Source: an uncultured Aeromonadales bacterium
Lineage (GTDB): Bacteria > Pseudomonadota > Gammaproteobacteria > Enterobacterales > Succinivibrionaceae
NCBI GenBank assembly: GCA_902782145.1
Contig: CACZLZ010000019.1
Location: 1-47,991 of the forward strand
Length of the DNA stretch: 47,991 nucleotides
Direction: 5' to 3'
The position numbers and the translations under genes are program-made. This document shows, one piece after another, positions 1 to 7,448 of the stretch (positions are counted from its first letter, which is position 1; each line of letters opens with the position of its first letter). Under the pieces are notes generated by a model, which saw nothing but the letters and a program-made list of their open reading frames with translations, was not told the DNA's origin and searched no databases.

Positions 1-91
1 AGGATTATTTTGAGAAAAGTTAGGTTGAGACAGGAAAATCGAGGGGGAAAGAGGAGGGTAGCGGGGGATAAGTTATAATCGTGGTAGGGAA

Positions 92-364
92 TTAGAGATC
101 ATAGATCTTGGTAAGGAAGATCGTCCTGGCATACGGCTGTTCATTGACGATCACATATTCAACATCAAAGTCTGCTCTGATGTCATCATCCGCCCATGCG
201 GAAATGTACGAATTTTTCAGAAGCGCACTATTCAGTTTGATGGGTTTACCTTCTCATTTAATACGGCCATAGCAGACTGAAGACTCATTGTTGGCCTTTG
301 TTACTGTGATGAGTTCGTTGAAATGACTGCGCAGATCGGTTTCCGGTTCGTTTGTGATTTCCAT
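92..364 (-). pseudogene. Small unknown protein with in-frame TGA
   Basis: Reading the minus strand from the ATG at 364, preceded by AAGGAG six bases upstream, gives a roughly 90-codon frame that looks coding. It begins MEITNEPETD, ends TIFLTKIYDL, and stops with TAA at 92-94. It is interrupted by a TGA at 254-256, after the residues CYGRIK. The sequence on both sides of the TGA is equally protein-like, so one gene with a stop mutation is the simplest reading. TGA clearly ends other genes here (glnS, fumC), so it is not a sense codon. The family is not recognised. It lies just downstream of another decayed frame on the same strand, suggesting that a two-gene unit has decayed. Confidence 0.5.
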
Positions 365-383
365 GATCATCTCCTTGCGTTGC

Positions 384-707
384 TCAGAGGTAATCATGCC
401 AAAACAGATCTGCCATGTCTGCCCGGCAGATCATATTTTGCCGCTCTGCTTATTCGTCTATCAGCATCTTGATCGCTTCGGGGATCATGGCTTAGACAAA
501 CTCACAGGTGACAGCGATCCCGGCGTTTTTTGCTTTGCCTACAATCCTGCTCCAGAGCTTCTGATTGTTGATCACTTCCTTCAGATCATATACGCTCATG
601 GTGATCCGGACATCACGCTGGATGATGGTGTTCCTTCCATCCACCGTCTGCCGCAGGTCAAAATTCTTGATATACCCGGCAGGGGCACCGGCACCTCTGA
701 CCGACAT
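384..707 (-). pseudogene. Decayed unknown gene with two in-frame TAA codons
   Basis: On the minus strand the frame from about 707 (ATG, MSVRGAG) gives a plausible protein with the stretch DVRITMSVYDLKEVINNQKL, until TAA at 492-494. It resumes in the same frame as AMIPEAIKMLIDE, meets a second TAA at 450-452, and continues to ICRADMADLFWHDYL before TGA at 384-386. Three protein-like stretches in one frame separated by stops suggest a decayed gene. Alternatively the first part alone is a short intact protein ending at 492. No family is recognised. The start is uncertain and no strong ribosome site is visible. Confidence 0.4.
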
Positions 708-758
708 TCTGCCGTTATTCCCGTTCCCGGATCCTCCGGGGAGCAGACAGGACAAGCA

Positions 759-1439
759 ATGAACACCCTATCATCCGTGGCCGCCACCTTCCTGACCGTC
801 CTGATCATAGCGGCGGTCATCCTGCTCGCCGTCACCGGCAGATCTGCCAGCGCAGCGGATCCAGACACCGCTGCCACCCGGACCGGTAGCACCTCCGGAA
901 GAACAGCATGGAATTTCCGCACCTTTGCCTATCACCGGGGCGGCGGCATGCGGGACATCTCCTGGACCATCACCCTTGAAGTCGCCAAGGACGGCAGAGG
1001 AACTGTCACCGAGCACTCCCGCACCGGAAGCCAAAGGCGCACCCGGCAGGGGATCCTGTCCCGGGATGAGGTGGCGGCGTTCCGGAAACTGATCCACGAC
1101 CGCCGGATCATGAAATGGCGCCGGAACATCCGCTCCCTGATGCACATCATGGATCATCCGACGGTGAACATCACCTTCAGATGGGAAGATCCGGAAGATG
1201 ATCTGATCCTGGACTACAACCGGATCCCCCCGGGAAGCGGTGAGCTCATCCAGGAGATCCTGAGCCGACTGACCGGCTGTCTGGGAAGTGAAAAGGAAGA
1301 CAGAGGTGAAAATTCCCCGGAGGACAGTAGCGCCAAAGCCACGGAAGGAAACAACGCCAAAGCTCCGGAAGGAAGCAGTGAGGATGGTGCGGGATCCAGA
1401 GCAGAGGACACAGCGGGAGGCGGCAGAAGCGCCCCGTAA
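759..1439 (+). CDS. Exported or membrane-anchored protein of unknown function
   Basis: The protein has 226 residues from the ATG at 759, with AGGA six bases upstream. The frame is open further upstream, but that part overlaps the opposite-strand remnant and looks like a shadow. Residues 1-32 are a hydrophobic segment ending in SASA, fitting a signal peptide or an anchor. A compact basic domain follows (about residues 45-170), with the pattern FAYHRGGGM and then ILSRDEVAAFRKLIHDRRIMKW. The tail is low-complexity, rich in Glu, Ser, Ala and Gly. The domain resembles small secreted domains of unknown function with a GGGM...W...P layout, but I cannot name the family. It stands alone, convergent with the SDR gene. 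Confidence 0.6.
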   Translation: MNTLSSVAATFLTVLIIAAVILLAVTGRSASAADPDTAATRTGSTSGRTAWNFRTFAYHRGGGMRDISWTITLEVAKDGRGTVTEHSRTGSQRRTRQGILSRDEVAAFRKLIHDRRIMKWRRNIRSLMHIMDHPTVNITFRWEDPEDDLILDYNRIPPGSGELIQEILSRLTGCLGSEKEDRGENSPEDSSAKATEGNNAKAPEGSSEDGAGSRAEDTAGGGRSAP

Positions 1440-1693
1440 GCCTGGAGCAGAGTACTTACGGAAGATGGCCGAAACAGTCCAGAAACCCGGAGATCCGGAA
1501 ACTACGCTCCACACCTGGAAACCAAGGTCCGCAACGGCGGAGCGCAGCAACAACAGTAGCAGCGTCAGCGTCAGTGTCGGTGAAGTGAAAGCACCGCCGA
1601 CGGCGGCTCCTGACAGCGGGTCGTCCAGGGGCGGCTCAGGAGAAGATCCGGGACAGATCCGGATCCTCCGGACGTACCTCTGACAGATCCGGC

Positions 1694-2518
1694 TCAGGGC
1701 CGCAGATCACCGTAAAAGTAGGCCGCGGTTGCTCCGCCGTCAATCAGGAAATCCGATCCCGAAATGAAGTCCGCCTTTTCGGAGAGCAGGAGCTCGGCCA
1801 CATTGGCCACCTCGTCGGCGGTACCCGGTCTGCCCGCAGGACAGCCAGCAAACATCTTTTTGTAGAAGTCGCCCCGGATCCCGTTGAACTCATCAATGGC
1901 CAGGGGCGTCACAATGATCCCGGGGGAGATGGAATTGATCCTGGCGCCCCGTTTGCCCCATTTCACCGCCTCTGCCATCACCCGCTTCACATTGCATCTC
2001 TTGGCCATCTGATAGGCGTGGAGGGTGTTTTCAATGTTCTCCGGCTGGAGGATCTTAAGGCTGAGGAGATCCTCCACCGGGGTCATGGCCAGCAGTTCAT
2101 CGTCTTCCCGGGAAAGCGCCGGCATGCGGTGTCCGCTCTGAGAGGAGATTGTCACTCCCCGGCCGCCCCTGCGGATCACCTTGCCCACCTCCTCCAGCAG
2201 CAGCGCAGTGCCGTAGAGATCGACCCTGAGGATGACCTCCACCGGAGCCTGGGAGGGGGACACCCCGGCGGCATTTACCAAGGCGCCAATCTCGCCATAT
2301 TCCTGGCCTTTCCGGATAAAAGCGGTAACAGACTCCCAGCTGGAAATGTCACATTCCGCAGCCTCAATGTCAAACCCCGCATTCCGCATGATCTCAGCAA
2401 CCTTAGCGGCATTCCCGGGATCCTTGTCACCAACAATGATCTTCCGGCCAAAACCCGTCCGGCGGGCAATGGCCATGCCAATCTGCCCGGCACCGGTCCA
2501 CAGCATCACATCAGACAT
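1694..2518 (-). CDS. Short-chain dehydrogenase/reductase (SDR)
   Basis: A 274-residue classical SDR, expected to be a soluble NAD(P)-dependent oxidoreductase of a hydroxyl or keto substrate. The cofactor loop TGAGQIG is at residues 8-14, NAAG at 82-85, the catalytic Ser near 125-126, and the Tyr-x3-Lys pair YQMAK at 169-173. The C-terminal FISGSDFLIDGG is typical of the family. I chose the ATG at 2518 because GGAG lies upstream and the Rossmann fold begins at once; the frame is open 16 codons further. The gene follows the aldo/keto reductase by about 50 bp and probably shares the TetR-controlled transcript. The substrate cannot be told from sequence. Confidence 0.9.
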   Translation of the reverse strand: MSDVMLWTGAGQIGMAIARRTGFGRKIIVGDKDPGNAAKVAEIMRNAGFDIEAAECDISSWESVTAFIRKGQEYGEIGALVNAAGVSPSQAPVEVILRVDLYGTALLLEEVGKVIRRGGRGVTISSQSGHRMPALSREDDELLAMTPVEDLLSLKILQPENIENTLHAYQMAKRCNVKRVMAEAVKWGKRGARINSISPGIIVTPLAIDEFNGIRGDFYKKMFAGCPAGRPGTADEVANVAELLLSEKADFISGSDFLIDGGATAAYFYGDLRP

Positions 2519-2569
2519 CTTACCTTCTCCGCAGATAAATTCCTCAGATGAAACCAACAAGTCCACCTG

Positions 2570-3562
2570 TCAGAACAACCCGGTCTTGACGTGGGGGACC
2601 TGGGGAGCCTCAAGTCTCCGGATCGTCTCCTCATCAAGACGGATATCCAGTGCAGCCACCACCTCATCCACATGGGAAGGTGAGGTAAAGCCCACAATGG
2701 GCGCAGTGATGTAGGGCTTGGAAAACATCCACGCCAGGGAGATCTGAGCCATGGAATGGCCCTGCTCCCGGGCAATCTGCTCCAGATTGTCCACCACCTT
2801 CCGGTCAGCCTCCTCTGTTCCGCCCCACACCATGGGGGAGACCTCATCAATAGAGTTGCGGCTGGTTTTACTGCCCCAGGGATGGGCAGTCCTGCCGCCG
2901 GCCAGGGGCGACCAGGGAACCACAGCGATCTTCCGATCCTGGCACAGGGGGATCATTTCCCGCTCCTCTTCCCGGTAGATCAGGTTGTACTGGTTCTGCA
3001 TGGAGACAAACTTCGTCCAGCCGTTCCTTTCGGCAATCTGGTTTAGCCGCTCGAACTCCCAGGCGAACACCACCGAGGCGCTGATGTATCTTGCCTTGCC
3101 GGCCTTGACCACATCATGGAGTGCCTCCATGATCTCCTCCATGGGAGTCTCATGATCCAGTCGGTGGATCTGGTAGAGATCCACATAGTCGAGGCCCAGG
3201 CGCCTGAGGCTGTGATCAATCTCCGCCAGGATGTTCTTCCTGCTGGATCCGCCGCCGTTGGGCCGGCCCTCCCGCATGGGGAAGTGCACCTTGGTGGCCA
3301 CCACAATCTCGTCCCGATCTAGCCCGAACTCCCGGATAAGCTTCCCGGTGATCTCCTCGCTACTGCCCATCTGGTAGACATTGGCGGTGTCAAAATAGTT
3401 GATGCCCGCATCCACAGCCCGGCGGAATATTTCCCGGGCCTCATCCAGATCCTTGGCCCAGGGGAACACCCCGTTTTCCTTTCCCGGCCTGCCAAAGCTC
3501 ATGCAGCCAAGTCAGATCCGGGACCCGTCCACGCCGGTGTTGCCAAGTTTGACACACTGCAT
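2570..3562 (-). CDS. YajO-type aldo/keto reductase with in-frame TGA at a Cys position
   Basis: The protein follows the YajO group of NADPH aldo/keto reductases, with the tetrad in NYFDTANVY (Asp, Tyr), ATKV (Lys) and QIHR (His), and PIVGFTSPSHVDE near the cofactor site. The ATG at 3562 gives MQCVKLGNTGVDGSRI, then TGA at 3512-3514, then LGCMSFGRPGKENGVF. Relatives read SRLCLGCM here, so the TGA replaces a Cys codon by one base. Starting at the internal Met at 3502 would remove the first barrel strand, so the gene is either a recent pseudogene, a recoded (Sec) gene, or carries a sequencing error. It starts 4 bp after the TetR stop, which suggests translational coupling. Confidence 0.85.
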
Positions 3563-3566
3563 AAGC

Positions 3567-4178
3567 TCACGCCTTCGGCTGCAGATATTCCCTTAAAAAA
3601 CTTTTCAGGCGCGTCTCCGTGAATTCCCGGATCATCTCCTCCGGATCGACGCCCCCGTCGGACATGCACCAGATGGTGAGGATGCCGTAGATCGCGCACA
3701 GGATCGCCCGGGCTATCTTTTCTGTCGGCGTCCCGGGTGACAGTTTGCCCCCGTCAACCCATTCCTCCAGGATCTCACGGAGCATGGCCAGATCGTAATC
3801 CCACTTGATGAGGCCCATGCTCTCACCGGCGACATTCTTCTCCACCAGGCATTTCATCCACTCCCGCACCACCGGCAGCTGATACCCCACAACCTTTCGG
3901 ACAAAGCACCGGCAGTAAAGGGCCAGGGTGTCAGTGATATCCTCATGCTGAGCCGCATCAAGCTGTGCCCTGGTGTCGCAGAACAGCTGCTTGCAGATCT
4001 CCAGGGCAATGTCCTCCTTGTTCCGGAAATAGGTGTAGAAGGTTCCAGTCGCCACCCCGGCCCGCTCCGTGATGTCAGTGACACCCAGCCGGTACAGGCC
4101 CTTTTCCCGGATGATCTCATGAGCCGTGTCGATCAGCTTCTGCCTGGTCTCCTGGGCTTTTTCCTGTCTTGTGGCCAT
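3567..4178 (-). CDS. TetR-family transcriptional regulator
   Basis: A 203-residue TetR-type repressor. Residues 32-52 form the helix-turn-helix, with GVATGTFYTYFRNKEDI being the typical recognition helix and following turn. The rest is a helical ligand-binding and dimer domain. The start is the ATG at 4178 behind AAAGGG; an in-frame ATG at 4232 would run through the operator. It is the first gene of the unit TetR - aldo/keto reductase - SDR, and a perfect palindrome sits 29 bp ahead of its start, so autoregulation and control of both reductases are likely. The inducer is unknown; a reactive carbonyl or quinone would fit the reductases, as inference. Confidence 0.92.
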   Translation of the reverse strand: MATRQEKAQETRQKLIDTAHEIIREKGLYRLGVTDITERAGVATGTFYTYFRNKEDIALEICKQLFCDTRAQLDAAQHEDITDTLALYCRCFVRKVVGYQLPVVREWMKCLVEKNVAGESMGLIKWDYDLAMLREILEEWVDGGKLSPGTPTEKIARAILCAIYGILTIWCMSDGGVDPEEMIREFTETRLKSFLREYLQPKA

Positions 4179-4206
4179 TGTCTGCCCTTTCAGGATCTTA
4201 ACTGCA

Positions 4207-4229
4207 TTCGCTGAATAGCATTCAGCGAA
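4207..4229. promoter_or_regulatory. Perfect palindrome, probable TetR operator
   Basis: Two perfect 10-base arms (TTCGCTGAAT and ATTCAGCGAA) flank a 3-base spacer. The site lies directly upstream of the tetR-type gene, where its promoter should be. On the minus strand a weak promoter can be drawn, with TTGAAT as -35 and TATTCA as -10 inside the palindrome. Length and symmetry fit a TetR dimer site. Confidence 0.75.
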
Positions 4230-4237
4230 CATGATTC

Positions 4238-4260
4238 AAAATGTGCGGCTGATCCGCACA
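4238..4260 (-). terminator. Possible Rho-independent terminator
   Basis: On the minus strand TGTGCGG and CCGCACA (7 bp) close a 5-base loop and are followed by TTTT. It could end transcripts coming from the hsp70 gene, whose stop is about 380 bp upstream on that strand, or be a second regulatory palindrome near the tetR promoter. The T-run is short. The remaining bases 4261-4642 hold no gene or repeat I can support. Confidence 0.35.
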
Positions 4261-4642
4261 GCCTGCTCCTTGAGCACCACGCCCCCGGACCATCAGGATC
4301 TGGGAACAGAATGAGGTGCCGCCCAGGGCTCCCAGGATCCCCGATAAGGCGCCGTCCCGGGGGCTGATGAGGGGAGGTGCCTGCCATCGCCGGCAGCCGT
4401 GGGTCTCCGGTAAACCCGAGAATAGAAAAAGGATCACGGTCAGGGATCCTCAGCAAACCGTGCAACCGGATCAGAAGATGCTCCGGAGAGTCCGGGATCA
4501 GATCCCGCCTGCCCCTTGCATCCAGTCCCGCGCCTTACCCCGCACCCATGCCGCATCGGCGGCGGGGCATGAATGCAGGCTCTGGCGGCCCTGCCTGGTT
4601 GCATCGTCCTATGCCGTCGCTGGGGAAGCGGATACCTCAGTG

Positions 4643-7195
4643 CTATAGCTCAAGCATGCCGTCTGTTCCTTTGGCCCCCAGCATAAAGCACTGGTCGTCG
4701 TACATGTGAAGGGGAACAAAACTGTCCATGGATTCTATGAGGTCTGCTACTTCAAAGAAGTGACCAGGCAGAGGCTCATTTCTCGTTCCAACCAGGTCTT
4801 TGACCTTGCTGTATAACTTTGCAAGCTGTTCAGGCTGATCGAAAAGAGAAAAGTCGGTGCCGTGTTTGGTCTTATTATCAAAAAAGCTGATGGTATGCAT
4901 AACTGTGCTCAGCATATGTCCAAACTTCACGTATTTGCTGTGCAGTTTCTCCATGTTCTCCTCTGGAATATCCCCCACATCCAGGTAACACAGGGGCTCT
5001 CCGTCAACCAGAAGATCATTGCAGTACATGTCAAAAAACTCCGGCTCAAGTTCAGCGAGCAGCGCACAGACATTATGCAAATCCAGCTTCAGGTAAAGAT
5101 TTTCATTCTTAATGCGGATGCTTTCTCCCTCCCTGATTGCATTCCGGAACTTCTGCAGCACGGCTCCTGGCTCCAGGGAACTGTCACGTTCAGCCTCTTT
5201 GGCCTCATCAACAAGTTTGTTGAACTTAGGCGTCCTGAGTTTCATCTGCTGGAACTTGCGCTGATAATAGGTCACCTGGGAGAAGAAATCCGCAATATCC
5301 GATCTTAAGGATCCTTCGGAAACCTCCGCATCAATGGTGACCGGCTTGATCACCGTTTTGTCGACGGATGGAAAGTAAGCCTCGATCTCCATCCTTTCAG
5401 AAGTGTCAATCTTTAACTTCAAGGTTACGGGAGTCCCAAAGGGAAGTTCCACCCCCACATCCTCATAGTTGATATCTATGCTTCCCACCTGGGGGTACAT
5501 CATGCAGTTGTCATCTTCATGCATGGCAAAATCCGCCTGGTAGATGGGAATGTAAATACGATCCCCGGGGGATTTAAAAATGCTGGAAACCTTGCTGTCT
5601 GAACTTACGCCCACTGTGGGCAGAGGGACATTTTTCTTGAGTCCGCCAAACAAAGCAACCCCGTGCACAGTACCGTTGACTTCCTCCCTGATCTCCCGGG
5701 CAAAGCAGATATTGTAAGGAAGAACCGCCTTTGACACCCTGGTGCCGTTGATGATGCTGATCTCATTGGGATAGATATCAACGGAGTTTCCGCTGTCATC
5801 AAAGCCCCTGACGGTGAAAACATTGGCTCTGTCTTTCACCAGGAAGAACTCAGCAACATCGCCGTCCTGACCTGCGGCGTTTATCCTGCCGCTGGACCAG
5901 GCACCGTCTCCCCGGACAAACTCCAGGTTGATCCCGGACTTGATCTTCTCCGGCTCCAGGCACCGGAAGGACACCCACTCAGACTCGGCAACCGTGGTGC
6001 TTTCATAGGAAAAATCAAAGTGGACACTGCCTTCCTTACGATCCTCCTCCAGTTCCAGGGCATCCACCGTGCTGGCATACAGTGCAGCGCCGGCGGCAAC
6101 AGCGGTCATGGGATTGATTGAGGTGTCCACCGTGGAGCAGATCTTCTCCCGGAGTTTGTCCCGCACCAGGGGACAGAAGGTGGGGCCGCCCACCAGGATC
6201 ACCCGGCTGAGTTTCTCCTTCCGGATATCATTCCGCTCCAGTAGATCCTCGCACATCTTCACAGCCCGGTCATAATATGCGCCGATAACCTCAAAGACCT
6301 CATCCCGGGTGAGGGTCATGTCAAGCTCAATCTCCTCACCTTCGTCATCCACGCCCAGATCTCCCAGATCTGTAAGCACCTCAACCTTCTCCTCTGTGGA
6401 AAGTTTCTTTCTCACATCCTCAGCGTAAAGCTTCAGGGCATTGCGCAGGGCGGCTTTCTTTTCATTGCTGGAATCGCCATCATCACGATCATAGATGGTG
6501 TAGTTTTCATAGATGTAGGGCAGCATGAGCTCGTCCACAATGGCAAAATCAAGATCCTTGCCGCCCAGATAACTGTCACCCTCAGTGTCAAACACCTGCA
6601 TGACTCCAGAGTCATTGTGAACCAGAGCCGCATCGAAGGTGCCGCCGCCGAAGTCGAACACCAGCCACACGCCGTTCTTCTCTTCCGAAGAAAGGCCATA
6701 GGCAAAGCTGGCGGCAATGGGCTCCTGAAGCAGCTGGCAGTTGGCAAAGCCGGCCTTCTTGGCGGCCTCAATGGTGGCCATCTTCTGATTGGCAACAAAC
6801 TTGGCCGGAACGGTGATGATCACCTGCTTCACCTGATCTCCGGTGACAAAGGAGCGCAGCTTCTTGAGCACCTCCGCTGAAAGCTCGTCCGACTTGTAGG
6901 TCTGATCCATGTTGGAGGAGTAATAGCCGGCGTCAGTGCCCATGGTGCGCTTGAACTCCACAAAGGAGTTGGGGGTGTTCTGATCATGATTCTGGACGGC
7001 AGCCCTCAGGGCGCTGGCATGATCATTCAAAGCCGGAGTGCCGACGTTCACTGTGCGGGATGCGGTGAAGGACACGCAGGAGGGGATCACATCCTCACGG
7101 AGATCAGACTGAAAAATAAAGGGAACCCCGTCCTTCAGGGTGGCTATGGATGAATTGGTGGTGCCAAGATCGATACCGAAATTAATTTTAGACAT
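4643..7195 (-). CDS. Large Hsp70-family (DnaK-like) protein
   Basis: 850 residues, longer than DnaK (about 640). The ATPase half carries the phosphate-1 motif FGIDLGTTNSS (residues 6-16), VPAKF (129-133), LVFDFGGGTFDAAL (178-191) and the adenosine motif VILVGGPTF near residue 345, so ATP binding and hydrolysis should be intact. The C-terminal half, from about residue 400, does not look like a standard substrate-binding domain. It has beta-rich sequence and then helical sequence without the DnaK lid or the EEVD-type end, so its clients are probably special. It is the last gene of the block that begins with the DnaJ-like protein at 13588. This is not the housekeeping dnaK: no grpE or dnaJ is adjacent. 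The ribosome site is weak. Confidence 0.88.
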   Translation of the reverse strand: MSKINFGIDLGTTNSSIATLKDGVPFIFQSDLREDVIPSCVSFTASRTVNVGTPALNDHASALRAAVQNHDQNTPNSFVEFKRTMGTDAGYYSSNMDQTYKSDELSAEVLKKLRSFVTGDQVKQVIITVPAKFVANQKMATIEAAKKAGFANCQLLQEPIAASFAYGLSSEEKNGVWLVFDFGGGTFDAALVHNDSGVMQVFDTEGDSYLGGKDLDFAIVDELMLPYIYENYTIYDRDDGDSSNEKKAALRNALKLYAEDVRKKLSTEEKVEVLTDLGDLGVDDEGEEIELDMTLTRDEVFEVIGAYYDRAVKMCEDLLERNDIRKEKLSRVILVGGPTFCPLVRDKLREKICSTVDTSINPMTAVAAGAALYASTVDALELEEDRKEGSVHFDFSYESTTVAESEWVSFRCLEPEKIKSGINLEFVRGDGAWSSGRINAAGQDGDVAEFFLVKDRANVFTVRGFDDSGNSVDIYPNEISIINGTRVSKAVLPYNICFAREIREEVNGTVHGVALFGGLKKNVPLPTVGVSSDSKVSSIFKSPGDRIYIPIYQADFAMHEDDNCMMYPQVGSIDINYEDVGVELPFGTPVTLKLKIDTSERMEIEAYFPSVDKTVIKPVTIDAEVSEGSLRSDIADFFSQVTYYQRKFQQMKLRTPKFNKLVDEAKEAERDSSLEPGAVLQKFRNAIREGESIRIKNENLYLKLDLHNVCALLAELEPEFFDMYCNDLLVDGEPLCYLDVGDIPEENMEKLHSKYVKFGHMLSTVMHTISFFDNKTKHGTDFSLFDQPEQLAKLYSKVKDLVGTRNEPLPGHFFEVADLIESMDSFVPLHMYDDQCFMLGAKGTDGMLEL

Positions 7196-7448
7196 TTGTC
7201 ACTCTGCAACAAAAAGAAAGAAAAACTGGGAGCGGCAAGGCTCCGGCAAGCTCAAAAAAAACAGTCCAGTCTGCGGATGAAAAGACCGCAGAACGGAAAC
7301 CAGCCCTCAGAACAGCGGCAAAAGTTTTAGGGAAAATCCTGGGCTCTGCCCGCCATTGATCCGGCACAGGATCCAAAACAGGATCCGGAACAAGATCCAG
7401 CCGCGGCAAAGACTGGGGCCGATCTCCGGGAAAGCAACTCCTGCCGTT

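Noticed and set aside
1288-1683. 131-codon plus-strand frame overlapping the exported protein gene
   Set aside because: Low-complexity Lys/Pro/Ser composition in an alternative frame with no good start.
4643-7195. Calling the Hsp70 gene dnaK or hscA
   Set aside because: It is about 200 residues longer, its C-terminal half is unlike theirs, and none of the usual neighbours is present.
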